A stretch of DNA of 64,000 bases from JBBDRJ01 sp963766295 (GCA_963766295.1 CAVXYW010000002.1:1302001-1366000), one strand, 5' to 3'; positions 9,905-18,997 are shown, numbered from the stretch's first letter. Notes: generated by a model not told the origin, from the letters alone. Translations and numbers: made by a program.

Positions 9905-10814
9905 CGTGAGGGCACGCATTCGCACAGCGTTGGTCATCGCGTCCATCGGGTTGATGGTGGCGCTGCCAGGCGCGCCGAGTCTTGCCTTAGATCAAGGAAG
10001 CATTGGGACGGTTGGTCCGAACAACGACGTGATCGAGCGTGAGTTTCTGCCCATGGCGGGCATCTATCCCGGGGCGCTCCTGCCGGCGGAGCCTTTTGCC
10101 ATCTTCCGCCCAACCGCTTGTCGAACGTTCACCTACTGCGATGCGTTCGAGCTCGATGTCGACTATCCGAGCAGCTTTCGTCGTGAGCTCTTCGCCGTAT
10201 CGGTGACCCTGACGTGGGACAACCCACGGACCGCAGAGAACATCACCGGAAACGACCTCGACCTCTTTCTGTTCGTCGGAATCGACGATCCGGCTACAGG
10301 AGCGCCTGCGAGCGATTGCCAATCGCCCGGGGAAGACAATTGCGACAACCTCACATCGGAAACGATCGCTGTAAGCGAGCCGGACAATACGTCTTCGGAC
10401 GAAGTCGAACCTCTTCGGTTCACTGTAGTAAGCGAAGCAGGCCTAAACACCGGCTACAAGATCAGGGTGAAGTGGTACACGTTCGAGCTTCCTCCCCAGC
10501 CCAAGTTCGAGCGGCCGGACATCCAGACCAGCACCCAGGACCCGATCGTCACCGGGCCCTTCGACTTCGAAGTGACCGAGTCATCGTCGGGTGATAACCC
10601 GAGCGCCACTCCGCGAACGATCCTCGTGCCGGGGCCGGACGGCGAGCTGAGGGATATCGAGCTCCCTTTCTACGCAGCCGGGAATCGAGTTGAATCCTCG
10701 TCGGATAGTGGACTATCGCCGTGGATAACGGCCGGGATCGCGGGAGGTTTGGTGCTCGCGGGCTCGATCTGGCTGCTGATCGTACGATCAAGGCAGAGAG
10801 ACGCCGCAACGTAG
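9888..10814 (+). CDS. Secreted protein with C-terminal membrane anchor, unknown function
   Basis: The 308-residue protein has an Arg-containing signal peptide with a hydrophobic core and an Ala-Leu-Ala-type cleavage region near residue 34, an all-beta-looking external domain rich in Asp, and a C-terminal helix (GIAGGLVLAGSIWLLIV) followed by a basic tail. It is thus a type I membrane protein facing outward. ATG 9888 lies inside the previous gene; GTG 9906 is an in-frame alternative that loses six residues. The external part includes a stretch with DLDLFLFVG, reminiscent of extracellular beta-sandwich domains, but I cannot assign a family. It lies between the binding protein and the metalloprotease lipoprotein and probably acts with them. 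Confidence 0.72.
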   Translation: MVRPASVRARIRTALVIASIGLMVALPGAPSLALDQGSIGTVGPNNDVIEREFLPMAGIYPGALLPAEPFAIFRPTACRTFTYCDAFELDVDYPSSFRRELFAVSVTLTWDNPRTAENITGNDLDLFLFVGIDDPATGAPASDCQSPGEDNCDNLTSETIAVSEPDNTSSDEVEPLRFTVVSEAGLNTGYKIRVKWYTFELPPQPKFERPDIQTSTQDPIVTGPFDFEVTESSSGDNPSATPRTILVPGPDGELRDIELPFYAAGNRVESSSDSGLSPWITAGIAGGLVLAGSIWLLIVRSRQRDAAT

Positions 10815-10839
10815 GGGGGATCTGGGGTTGGGGAATCGG

Positions 10840-11766
10840 ATGCGGGCGCACACGCTGATCTTCGTTCTGTTGGCCGTCGCTTCGGCGGCCTGCAGCTCTA
10901 GCAAGTCACAGGTGACGCCCGAGGAGACCGGAGGTCGTTACGGGTCCGGCGTCGATCTGGACGCGCTCGAAGGAGACCGGACGCCACAACCAACGAGAGC
11001 CGCTGGTGCAGGAAACGCTCAGGCTCCGGCAGCACCGGCGGCGACCGCTGCTCCTGGCAACATCCGCCCTCCCTCGGACTACAACCTGGCCGCCGACAAA
11101 GCAGGCGTCGGTCGCAACGCCTACGTCTATCTCAGGGGAACCCGCTACAAGAAGCTCGTCTTCGAGATCACGGCTGCAAGTGGCTGGCAGCCCGATCCAG
11201 GCTCCCTGAACATTCTCAAGGCCAGGATCCAAAGCGTGCTCGACAAGCCCGTCGGCATCGAGTTCCTGCCGGCCCGCACGTTCACGCCGAGCAAGAACAA
11301 ATACACCAACAACGATATCTCTGCTCTCGAAGCCCGCCATCGCCAACGTTTCTCAGACAAGGAAGGCGGCACAGCTGTGATCCATATGCTGTTCTTGAAC
11401 GGTCAGGCCGAGGGCTTCGCGGGTCTCGCCTACAGCGCGTCATCCGTCGCCATCATGTCCGAGCTCATCTCGAACGGCGCCACTGCCGTGGTTTCTCGCG
11501 CGCAGATCGAGGGAGCCGTGCTCGTGCACGAGATCGGGCATCTTCTTCGGATGGTCAACAAGGGCTACCGATCACCTCGAGATCACGAAGACCCGCAACA
11601 CCTGGGCCACTCGAAGAACAAGGCCTCGGTCATGTATTACGCGGTGGAGGGCGGCAACGTGATCGTCGACGTGTTCAACGGGGCCCCACCGAACGCCTTC
11701 GATACCGACGATCTTGCCGACCTCGCCGATCTCAAGTCGGGCCGATTAGGCCCGCAACCCGGCTAG
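10840..11766 (+). CDS. Matrixin-like zinc metalloprotease lipoprotein
   Basis: From ATG 10840 the product has 308 residues; TTG 10828 is an in-frame alternative. A signal peptide ends in a lipobox (ASAAC), followed by an Ala/Pro/Thr-rich spacer. The C-terminal half carries HEIGHLL, and about 20 residues later HLGHS followed by SVMYY, which looks like the third zinc ligand region and Met-turn of a matrixin/metzincin protease, with an insertion between the two parts. I predict a surface-anchored zinc peptidase. Its stop overlaps the moxR stop by 4 bases in convergent orientation. The family is inferred from motifs only. Confidence 0.7.
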   Translation: MRAHTLIFVLLAVASAACSSSKSQVTPEETGGRYGSGVDLDALEGDRTPQPTRAAGAGNAQAPAAPAATAAPGNIRPPSDYNLAADKAGVGRNAYVYLRGTRYKKLVFEITAASGWQPDPGSLNILKARIQSVLDKPVGIEFLPARTFTPSKNKYTNNDISALEARHRQRFSDKEGGTAVIHMLFLNGQAEGFAGLAYSASSVAIMSELISNGATAVVSRAQIEGAVLVHEIGHLLRMVNKGYRSPRDHEDPQHLGHSKNKASVMYYAVEGGNVIVDVFNGAPPNAFDTDDLADLADLKSGRLGPQPG

Positions 11767-12905
11767 CGCCGGGCTCCGGTTTTTGCTTTAGAACGACGGC
11801 GGCGCACGGCTCGAGACGGCGCAGTCGTCTCGCCGTCATCCGATGCACTCGAGCTCCGCGAGCGCGACGGTCCACCCGTTGCCGGCGGCTTGACGCGCGA
11901 GACAACCCTTTCGATGACAGCATCGACGGTGTCTCCGCGCAGCATCGAGTCCGGGCTGAGCATGATCCTGTGGGCCAAGATCGGCGTCAACACCATGCGA
12001 ACGTCGTCCGGGTAGACATCTGTGCGGCCGTCGCTCGCGGCGAGTGCGCGCGAAGCGCGCAGGAGCGCGATCGACGCCCGCGGACTCGCACCCAGTGACA
12101 GCGCCGGGTCTTCTCGCGTCGCTTGGATGAGATCGATGATGTAATACGCCACCTCCGGCGACAGGTTCACCGTCGTCGTGTACGCGATCATCTGCGAGAT
12201 CGTTGCTGTGCTGATGACGGCCTTCAGATCCTCGATGGCCAACTGGACCTGGTTGTCGAACATAACCTCGTACTCGGAATCACGGTCCATGTATCCCATC
12301 GAGAGCTTGAATAGGAAGCGGTCCAACTGTGCCTCCGGCAACGGGAACGTGCCCGCCAGCTCAACTGGGTTCTGCGTAGCCAAGACGAAGAACGGACGCG
12401 GAAGCGAATGTGTCACGCCGTCGGCACTCACCTTCCGCTCCCCCATCGCCTCCAGGAGCGCGGACTGCGTCTTCGGCGTCGCCCGGTTCACTTCATCCGC
12501 CAGAAGGACGTTCACAAACACAGGCCCCGGCAAGAACTCAAACTTCATTTTGCGCTGGTCGTAGATGGACGACCCCGTGATGTCGGCGGGGAGCATGTCC
12601 GGCGTGCACTGAACGCGAGCGTTAGAAGCGTTCATCGACTGTGCCAACGCGCGGGCAAGCATCGTCTTGCCCGTGCCGGGAACGTCCTCGAAGAGGATGT
12701 GGCCTTCGCAGAGCATCGCCGTTAACGCCAGGCGGATGACGTCGTTCTTCCCCTTGATGACGGTTTCGACGTTCGAGACGATCTCGCCGAAGGCCCGCGA
12801 GAAGCTTTTGGCCGTCATGTTCCCGACGGAGTAGCCCTTCGCTCGCGGGGAACGAGAACGCGGCGCGCGTTTGGGTGAACCGCGTGACGTGCTTCTACTG
12901 ACCAT
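11763..12905 (-). CDS. MoxR-family AAA+ ATPase
   Basis: The 380-residue protein has Walker A (PGTGKTML), Walker B (LLADEVNRA), sensor region ATQNPVE and a C-terminal lid, all typical of MoxR ATPases, plus basic N- and C-terminal extensions. ATG 12905 is preceded by a G-run that can serve as ribosome-binding site; an internal Met at residue 30 (MTAKSFSRAF) is an alternative start closer to the family's usual N-terminus. MoxR proteins act as chaperones for envelope or metal-dependent complexes together with DUF58 and transglutaminase-like proteins, which here are at 4233-7852 and not adjacent. It is the last gene of the minus-strand array that begins near 22646. Confidence 0.9.
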   Translation of the reverse strand: MVSRSTSRGSPKRAPRSRSPRAKGYSVGNMTAKSFSRAFGEIVSNVETVIKGKNDVIRLALTAMLCEGHILFEDVPGTGKTMLARALAQSMNASNARVQCTPDMLPADITGSSIYDQRKMKFEFLPGPVFVNVLLADEVNRATPKTQSALLEAMGERKVSADGVTHSLPRPFFVLATQNPVELAGTFPLPEAQLDRFLFKLSMGYMDRDSEYEVMFDNQVQLAIEDLKAVISTATISQMIAYTTTVNLSPEVAYYIIDLIQATREDPALSLGASPRASIALLRASRALAASDGRTDVYPDDVRMVLTPILAHRIMLSPDSMLRGDTVDAVIERVVSRVKPPATGGPSRSRSSSASDDGETTAPSRAVRRRRSKAKTGARR

Positions 12906-12980
12906 CGAACCCCCCCACGTTGCGTACCAAGCCGAAATGGCAGCGCTCAGACTAGCAGGGCAAATTCGCGAGGCGATCTA

Positions 12981-14516
12981 TCAGTTCGCTCGTTCCAAGC
13001 GCCACGTTGCAGCGTTCCAGAACGGCCCGGACAAGGCGTCGCCCGGGACGGGACCGATCACACCTTCATCTCCAACGATCCAGGTCCTGGTTCTGACCAA
13101 CGGCGCCACAGTCGCGGCGCCGACCAGACCTTGCTGTGCTCTCAGCCACGATGCGTCGTCCAGACCGGTAACGGGTCCGCGTTCGATCGCTTCCCTAGCA
13201 ACAGTGGATTCGGCGGAAGTCGCAGCTTCGTCGATCGGTGCGGCTCCCAGTTGCGCGGCGACACTTGAATAAGCGGTTGCATCGACCGCGTCGGCGGCCC
13301 GACGCAACCGTACGACTGCGGCCGTGCGCCGCCCGGGAAGCCACGTCTTTTCGAAGGACTCGGGCTCCAGAGAAACAAGCTCGGCCGTGATGCCCAGCTC
13401 CCGAAGCCGGAAATGTATGAACCTTGCTATCGCACCGGCGCCGGACACGCGAGGGAAGGCAAGCTGGAAGCTGCGCTGTCCGCCGCTTCCGAGAAGACTT
13501 TTTGCCTCGGCGAGATCTCCTCGCGCAGCCCACGGCTGCTCCGGTTGCTCAGGTTCGTTCACGAATGAGCTCGGGATGGAGTTCATCGGCCGGCCGGAGT
13601 CCTCGAAGATCTCGTCGGCCAGGATCGGATCAACGGCTTCGATCACCGCTCGTGCAACGTTCGTCCCGATCTTCCCGGCATCTATGTCCAGCTCCCACCA
13701 AGCCCCAGACCAACGATTGGATGCCTCGCCGCGTCCTTGCAGCGCATCGTTCGTCGGCTCCAGGCCCCGAGCCTTCGCGCGTCGTCCGATGTTCACTTCT
13801 CCCGAAGCGAAGAAGGCGTCGATCTCTCCGAGTCGCATCAGCTGGAAGCGCGTCTCTTCGTCGGGGACGAAAACGACGTCGATACCCCGCAGGATCGGCT
13901 TCGCACCCCAATAGCTTTCGTTGCGCCGAAGTGTGACCTGGAGTCCATCCGTCCACTCTCCGAACGAGAACGGACCACCCGACACGGTGGGACCACGCCC
14001 CCATTGTTTCGAGTAGGCATGCGCCGGAAGGATCATGTCGTCCAGAGAGAACAAAGACCACCAGCGCCGGACGACGCGGTCGAAACGCAGTCGGAAACTT
14101 CGTGCATCCAGCACATCGACCGCACGCAGGTGTCTGTATCGGTATCCCGTTGGGCCAGTACGCAGCCTCTCGAGACTGAAGCGCACGTCCTCCGCGGAGA
14201 TCTGCTTGCCGTCGCTCCACTTGGCCTCGCGCAACTGAACGGCTACCGAGAACGGATCGAAATCGATGTCGGTCTCCGAGGGCCAGCGGGCGGCGAGATC
14301 AGGCTTGGGCGTGAGTTTTCCGTCGAGCTTGAAGAGGGCCGGGAGAACGGGACGAAGGATGTCCCGCGTCGCCGCCGACGCGCCGCCGGCCGCCAGAGGG
14401 TCGAGGGTCGGCGGTTCGGCCGGATAACCGAACCTCAAGACTGCGTTCGATGGTGCAGGCGTAAGGTCTGGGTTCGTTTCCGATCCGCACGCGCACGCGA
14501 AGACCAGGGAGGTCAC
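12981..14516 (-). CDS. ABC transporter substrate-binding lipoprotein, family 5 (oligopeptide/nickel type)
   Basis: The protein has the family 5 solute-binding layout: FGYPAEPPTLDPL near the N-terminus, then KWSDGKQISAEDVRFSLERL, SGGPFSFGEW and a C-terminal domain. GTG 14516 gives 511 residues but an N-terminus (TSLVFACACGSE) with no basic region. Thirteen more codons in frame (KHRRRRGTRILV) would complete a lipoprotein signal peptide, and they begin with CTG 14555, overlapping the secG stop as CTGA. No ATG, GTG or TTG exists upstream in that frame. The true start is therefore probably the CTG. No permease or ATPase genes are adjacent, so its transport partners are unknown. Confidence 0.82.
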   Translation of the reverse strand: MTSLVFACACGSETNPDLTPAPSNAVLRFGYPAEPPTLDPLAAGGASAATRDILRPVLPALFKLDGKLTPKPDLAARWPSETDIDFDPFSVAVQLREAKWSDGKQISAEDVRFSLERLRTGPTGYRYRHLRAVDVLDARSFRLRFDRVVRRWWSLFSLDDMILPAHAYSKQWGRGPTVSGGPFSFGEWTDGLQVTLRRNESYWGAKPILRGIDVVFVPDEETRFQLMRLGEIDAFFASGEVNIGRRAKARGLEPTNDALQGRGEASNRWSGAWWELDIDAGKIGTNVARAVIEAVDPILADEIFEDSGRPMNSIPSSFVNEPEQPEQPWAARGDLAEAKSLLGSGGQRSFQLAFPRVSGAGAIARFIHFRLRELGITAELVSLEPESFEKTWLPGRRTAAVVRLRRAADAVDATAYSSVAAQLGAAPIDEAATSAESTVAREAIERGPVTGLDDASWLRAQQGLVGAATVAPLVRTRTWIVGDEGVIGPVPGDALSGPFWNAATWRLERAN

Positions 14517-14551
14517 TACGAGTATTCGGGTGCCGCGGCGTCGCCGGTGCT

Positions 14552-14779
14552 TCAGCGCAAGCGGAGGCCGAGAAGGATGGTCGTAATCGCGAAGACCGAA
14601 GCCGCCGCGATCGTGATGCGGTCGAGATTGCGCTCGACGGCTCCGGTAGCGCCCATCGAGCCCCCGCCACCGCCGAAGACGTCGGAAAGGCCCGTCCCGC
14701 GACCCGAGTGTAGAAGGATGAATAGCACCAGAAGCAGGGACACAACGACGTGCACGGCAAGGAGCGCGATGTTGATCAT
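14552..14779 (-). CDS. secG: Preprotein translocase subunit SecG
   Basis: The 75-residue protein has two membrane helices (about 3-22 and 53-72) around the Gly-rich cytoplasmic loop of SecG (SGRGTGLSDVFGGGG, then an ATGAVERNLDRIT stretch). SecG assists SecYE in protein export through the inner membrane. Its place at the end of a glycolytic gene string after tpiA is the usual Gram-positive and actinobacterial arrangement, except that a phosphoglycerate mutase gene has been inserted here between tpiA and secG. Confidence 0.92.
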   Translation of the reverse strand: MINIALLAVHVVVSLLLVLFILLHSGRGTGLSDVFGGGGGSMGATGAVERNLDRITIAAASVFAITTILLGLRLR

Positions 14780-14791
14780 TCCGACGAGAGT

Positions 14792-16048
14792 CTACCTGCT
14801 CAATTCGACCAGCATGGGCAGAACCTCGACGCCCATAAGATGACCGAGCGCGCCGGATCCGGCCTCGATTTCCGAGTAAGCCTGCCTGCCGTCAGACGTC
14901 AGCCTCTTCGTCCAGATCACAAGCGGCACGGGATCTGCGGTGTGCGCCTTGCGTACGCACGACGTCGAGTGATCCGCCGTAACGGCTAGTACAACACTTT
15001 CGCCGAGCTCCGGCAGCAGCGTCCCGAAGTAGCCCTCGTCGATGTCGGCGATCACATCTCGCTTGTCGGCGGCGCGTCCGTCGTGCGCGGGCACATCCGG
15101 ACCTTTCAAGTGCACATACAACGCGTCGTAACCGTCTAGCGCCTCAACCGTCTGCTCGGCAAGGCGTGAGTAACCCTCCGCATCCTGTGGTGACGTCACA
15201 AGGATCGGTTCCATTCCCGTCACTTTCGATATCCCGATCTCGACAGGCATCTCTGCGAAGCACGCGAATCTCATCCCGAACCGATCCATCAACGACTCCA
15301 CCTCGGGGATGTGATCGCCTGCATCACGGAGAAGAACGATGTTCGCCGGCGGCCGCCCGCGTCGTTCGCGCGCCACGTTGACCTCGTGACCCACGAGTAC
15401 GTCGTGAGATATGCGGCTCCATTCATTCGTCAGCTCCGCACCAAGACGCGCTCCATCCGAATCGGCAACCGCGACGCACGGCTTCGCGTGTGGATCGAAG
15501 GTCTCGAGGGCGATCCCGAGAGAACCTCTTCGCTCGTAAGCCGGGTCGGAATTCGAAATCTCCGCATGCAGTGGCTGGTCGCCGCTTATGTGCAGGACTC
15601 CGCGGTGTTCCGATGTCGCGATCAGAGTGGCCCTCGCGCCCTCCAGAGACACTGCTGCGTTAACGGCATCGGCAAGAGCTTTGGCCTCGTCCGTCGAAAG
15701 ATCACGGCCGGCTCGGCGATCAACGATCGTTCCGTTCTCGTCGACTGTTGCGAAGTTGGCACGCCATGAAAGATCACCAGCGCGCATCTCAAGGCCGGTT
15801 CCCAGAGCTTCGAGCGGTCCGCGACCGGCGTGCTGTGTGTGCGGGTCGTAACCGAGGATCGCGAAGACGGCGATATCCGATTCAGGAGCGATCCCTTCGC
15901 CGACCGTGGTTACCAACCCCGAGCGCCCGCGTTGAGCCAGAGAGTCAAGGTTCGGCGTCTTCGCGGCTTGAAGCGGAGTCAGATCACCGAGCTCGGGACA
16001 CGGATCGTCGCCGAGCCCATCGAGGATGACGTAGAGAACCTTCTTCAT
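14792..16048 (-). CDS. apgM: Cofactor-independent phosphoglycerate mutase, archaeal (ApgM) type
   Basis: The 418-residue protein belongs to the alkaline-phosphatase superfamily ApgM family, which interconverts 3- and 2-phosphoglycerate. The metal-binding start YVILDGLGD, the nucleophile region APESDIAVFAILGYDP and the C-terminal AVTADHSTSCV are visible. Length fits the archaeal-type enzyme, which is shorter than the GpmI type. It lies two bases from the end of tpiA and 12 bases before secG, so it is probably expressed with the lower glycolytic operon. No dPGM gene is seen in the window. Confidence 0.9.
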   Translation of the reverse strand: MKKVLYVILDGLGDDPCPELGDLTPLQAAKTPNLDSLAQRGRSGLVTTVGEGIAPESDIAVFAILGYDPHTQHAGRGPLEALGTGLEMRAGDLSWRANFATVDENGTIVDRRAGRDLSTDEAKALADAVNAAVSLEGARATLIATSEHRGVLHISGDQPLHAEISNSDPAYERRGSLGIALETFDPHAKPCVAVADSDGARLGAELTNEWSRISHDVLVGHEVNVARERRGRPPANIVLLRDAGDHIPEVESLMDRFGMRFACFAEMPVEIGISKVTGMEPILVTSPQDAEGYSRLAEQTVEALDGYDALYVHLKGPDVPAHDGRAADKRDVIADIDEGYFGTLLPELGESVVLAVTADHSTSCVRKAHTADPVPLVIWTKRLTSDGRQAYSEIEAGSGALGHLMGVEVLPMLVELSR

Positions 16049-16050
16049 CG

Positions 16051-16821
16051 CTAGAACTTCACGATCATCGCGAAGGATTTCGGGTCAAGCGATGCTCCAC
16101 CCACCAATGCGCCGTCGATCTCGGGTTGCGCCATCAGCTGCGCGATGTTGCCGGCGCTGACACTTCCGCCGTACTGGATCCGCACACTCTGCGCGACGGC
16201 GTCGCTCGTGACCTGACCAAGAGTCGCCCGGACATAGGAGATCGTCGCGTTCGCATCCTCGGGTGAAGCGGCCCGGCCGGTACCGATCGCCCATACGGGC
16301 TCGTATGCGACTACGAACGATCCGATCTGTTCGGGAGTGAACCCGGCGAGCCCTTCGCGGATCTGGGAGCCGATCACGTTCTCGGTCTGACCGCTCTCTC
16401 GCTCTTCCAACGTCTCGCCGACACAAAGAATGGGTATGAGGCCGTTCCGGAGCGCGGCTTGGATCCTCTTGTTCACCGTTTCGTCGGTTTCGCCGAAGTA
16501 CTTGCGGCGCTCGGAGTGACCGATGATCACGTATGTGCAGTGCAACGCTTTCAAGAAGACACCCGAGACCTCTCCGGTGTAGGCACCTTCGTCCTCCCAA
16601 TGAAGGTTCTGCGCACCCAGTGCGATCGGGATGTATTCGTCCTCGAGGACGAGCTGAACGGACCGCAGCGCCGTGAACGGCGGACAGACCACGACGTCGA
16701 CGCGCTCGTAGTCCTGCTCCCGAAGGTCGTAGGACAGCGTTCGCACCAAAGAGATCGAGTCCGTGTGCGTTTGGTTCATCTTCCAGTTGCCCGCAATGAT
16801 CGGCTTGCGGTCTGCCATCAA
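16051..16821 (-). CDS. tpiA: Triosephosphate isomerase
   Basis: The 256-residue TIM-barrel enzyme interconverts dihydroxyacetone phosphate and glyceraldehyde 3-phosphate. The substrate-binding GNWKMN start, the catalytic His in VIIGHSERR, the catalytic Glu in AYEPVWAIGTG and the phosphate-binding GGSV and GGAS loops are all present. The start overlaps the pgk stop (ATGA), so translation is likely coupled. The apgM gene follows two bases later. Confidence 0.96.
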   Translation of the reverse strand: MMADRKPIIAGNWKMNQTHTDSISLVRTLSYDLREQDYERVDVVVCPPFTALRSVQLVLEDEYIPIALGAQNLHWEDEGAYTGEVSGVFLKALHCTYVIIGHSERRKYFGETDETVNKRIQAALRNGLIPILCVGETLEERESGQTENVIGSQIREGLAGFTPEQIGSFVVAYEPVWAIGTGRAASPEDANATISYVRATLGQVTSDAVAQSVRIQYGGSVSAGNIAQLMAQPEIDGALVGGASLDPKSFAMIVKF

Positions 16822-17993
16822 CGCTCCTTTATGAGGGCGGCGATGCCCGGTAACGTCTTGCCTTCGAGAAACTCGAGCGAGGCTCCCCCGCCCGTCGATG
16901 CGAAGTCAACTGCGTCGGCAAGATCGACGGCTGCAAGAGCTGCGGCAGTGTCCCCTCCGCCCGTGACCGTATAGCCCGCACAATCGGCCACAGCCTCGGC
17001 GACGACTCTGCTTCCGGCGGCGAATGGCTCGCGTTCGAACACACCCATCGGGCCGTTCCAGAAGACCGTCTTTGCTCCTTCTATCTCTCGGGCAAAGGCT
17101 GCGGACGACTCCGGACCGATGTCGAGGCCGAGGGCATCCGCCGGTATCGAGTGCACGGGCGCTGTCGCCCGAGCCTCGTCGGCATCGAATGAATCGGCCA
17201 CGACCACATCCGTTGGCAACACGAGTTTGTCGTCCCAGACGATCGATGAAACGTCGATGAAGGCATCCGTGTCGACGAGCGATTTCCCGACCTCCATCCC
17301 GCGCGCCTTCAGGAAGGTGAAGCACATGCCTCCGCCGATCAGGATCTTGTCGGCAGTATTCAGCAGGTTCTTCACGATCCCGATCTTGTCCGACACCTTG
17401 GCTCCTCCCAGCACCACGACGTAAGGGCGATCGGGTGAGCTCAGCAATTTCGAAAGATTCTCCACCTCGCGCACGAGCAGCAACCCCGGAGCCGAGGGCA
17501 ACTTCGCCGGCGGGCCGACGATCGACGCGTGCGCACGATGGCATGCGCCGAAGGCATCGTTCACATAGGCGTCCGCCATCGAGCAAAGCCGCTCGGAAAA
17601 GCCCGGATCGTTCTTGGTCTCGCCTTCGTTGAATCGAAGGTTCTCCAGCAAAGCGACTCGCACCTCTGGAACGGAGTCGTAATCGGTCACCAACGGAACG
17701 TCGCCGGCCATTGCAGCCGACAAAGCTGCAGCAACCGGTGCCAATGTGAACTTGGCTTCCGGGCCCTTTGGTCGCCCGAGATGAGAGCACACGACCGCGC
17801 GTCCACCGGCTTCGAGGATGCGTTCCAGTGTCGGCAGGAATGCTCTTATCCGAAAGTCGTCGGTTATCCGACCATCGTCGATCGGGACGTTGAGATCGGC
17901 CCGGACGAGTACGCGCCGGCCTCTAACGTCTAGATCGCCGAGCGACGGAAGCCGTTCGGAAGCTATAGCCCGGATTTCTCGAGGAACCGGCAC
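16818..17993 (-). CDS. pgk: Phosphoglycerate kinase
   Basis: The 391-residue enzyme converts 1,3-bisphosphoglycerate and ADP to 3-phosphoglycerate and ATP. RRVLVRADLNVP, the CSHLGRPKG substrate loop, LLENLRFNEGE, the VVLGGAKVSDK hinge and the C-terminal TVTGGGDTAAAL nucleotide loop are intact. The start is GTG 17993, inside the gap gene, giving a 31-base overlap and an N-terminus about 17 residues longer than usual; no later ATG, GTG or TTG fits. The gap-pgk-tpiA order is the classical glycolytic operon. Confidence 0.95.
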   Translation of the reverse strand: MPVPREIRAIASERLPSLGDLDVRGRRVLVRADLNVPIDDGRITDDFRIRAFLPTLERILEAGGRAVVCSHLGRPKGPEAKFTLAPVAAALSAAMAGDVPLVTDYDSVPEVRVALLENLRFNEGETKNDPGFSERLCSMADAYVNDAFGACHRAHASIVGPPAKLPSAPGLLLVREVENLSKLLSSPDRPYVVVLGGAKVSDKIGIVKNLLNTADKILIGGGMCFTFLKARGMEVGKSLVDTDAFIDVSSIVWDDKLVLPTDVVVADSFDADEARATAPVHSIPADALGLDIGPESSAAFAREIEGAKTVFWNGPMGVFEREPFAAGSRVVAEAVADCAGYTVTGGGDTAAALAAVDLADAVDFASTGGGASLEFLEGKTLPGIAALIKER

Positions 17994-18997
17994 AGGTCAA
18001 CGAGCCTGTTCGAGTAACCCCACTCGTTGTCATACCAGCTCAAGATCTTCACGATGTTGCCGTTCGTCATCGTTTCGAGCGCGCTGAAGATGCTGGAGTG
18101 CGAGTTCCCGACGATGTCCTGCGAAACGAGGGGCTTGTCCGTGTACTCGAGTATCCGCTGATAACGGGACGAACCCGCCGCGTCGCGGAAAGCTGCATTG
18201 ATGTCGTCCTTAGATGCTTCCTTCGACACCACGGCCGTTAGGTCGGTGATCGAGCCATCCGGGACGGGCACACGAAGAGCCATCCCGTCGAGCTTCCCGT
18301 CGAGCTCCGGGATGACCTTGCCGATGGCCTTTGCAGCGCCCGTCGTGTTGGGAATGACGTTCAGCGCCGCCGCACGCATCCGGCGTAGATCTGGTTTTCC
18401 CGACCGCGTTGGTTGAGCCACATCGACAAGCGCCTGATCGCTCGTGTAGGCGTGAACGGTCAGCATGAACCCGCGCTCGATGCCAAGCGTGTCGTGGAGT
18501 ACGCGCGCCATCGGCGCAAGGCAGTTGGTCGTGCACGACGCGTTCGATAGAACGTGATGCGACGCCGGGTCATAGCTGTCGTCGTTAACGCCCAAGACGA
18601 TCATCGCGTCGGCATCTCCGGATGGCGCCGAGATGATTACTTTCTTCGCTCCGCCGGCTAGGTGTGCGGCGGCGGCTTCCCTCGAGGTGAAGAGCCCGGT
18701 GGACTCGATCACAACCTGTACACCCAAGTCCGCCCAAGGTGTTTCCGCCGGATCCTTGTTCTCCAGCTTTCGGACGGACTGTCCGTCTACGGCGAAGCCA
18801 TCGTCGGTCGTCTTCACATCGTGAGGTAGCACGCCGCTCACCGAGTCGTACTTCAGGAGGTGTGCCATCACGCCGGTGTCGCCGAAGGGGTCGTTAACGG
18901 CGACAAGCTCGACGTCGCCTTCGCCTTGAGCCAGGATCGCCCGGAAGAAGCTGCGGCCGATGCGACCAAAACCGTTGATCCCGACGCGAACCGTCAT
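17963..18997 (-). CDS. gap: Glyceraldehyde-3-phosphate dehydrogenase
   Basis: The 344-residue type I enzyme has the Rossmann start GINGFGRIGR, Asp36 in AVNDPFGD (consistent with NAD use), the catalytic Cys155 in SNASCTTN, the phosphate-binding region and the C-terminal WYDNEWGYSNR. It makes 1,3-bisphosphoglycerate in the cytoplasm. AAGGAGG lies nine bases upstream of ATG 18997. Only 56 bases separate it from rapZ; the yvcK and whiA genes that most Gram-positive bacteria carry between rapZ and gap are missing here. Confidence 0.96.
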   Translation of the reverse strand: MTVRVGINGFGRIGRSFFRAILAQGEGDVELVAVNDPFGDTGVMAHLLKYDSVSGVLPHDVKTTDDGFAVDGQSVRKLENKDPAETPWADLGVQVVIESTGLFTSREAAAAHLAGGAKKVIISAPSGDADAMIVLGVNDDSYDPASHHVLSNASCTTNCLAPMARVLHDTLGIERGFMLTVHAYTSDQALVDVAQPTRSGKPDLRRMRAAALNVIPNTTGAAKAIGKVIPELDGKLDGMALRVPVPDGSITDLTAVVSKEASKDDINAAFRDAAGSSRYQRILEYTDKPLVSQDIVGNSHSSIFSALETMTNGNIVKILSWYDNEWGYSNRLVDLCRFLEKSGL

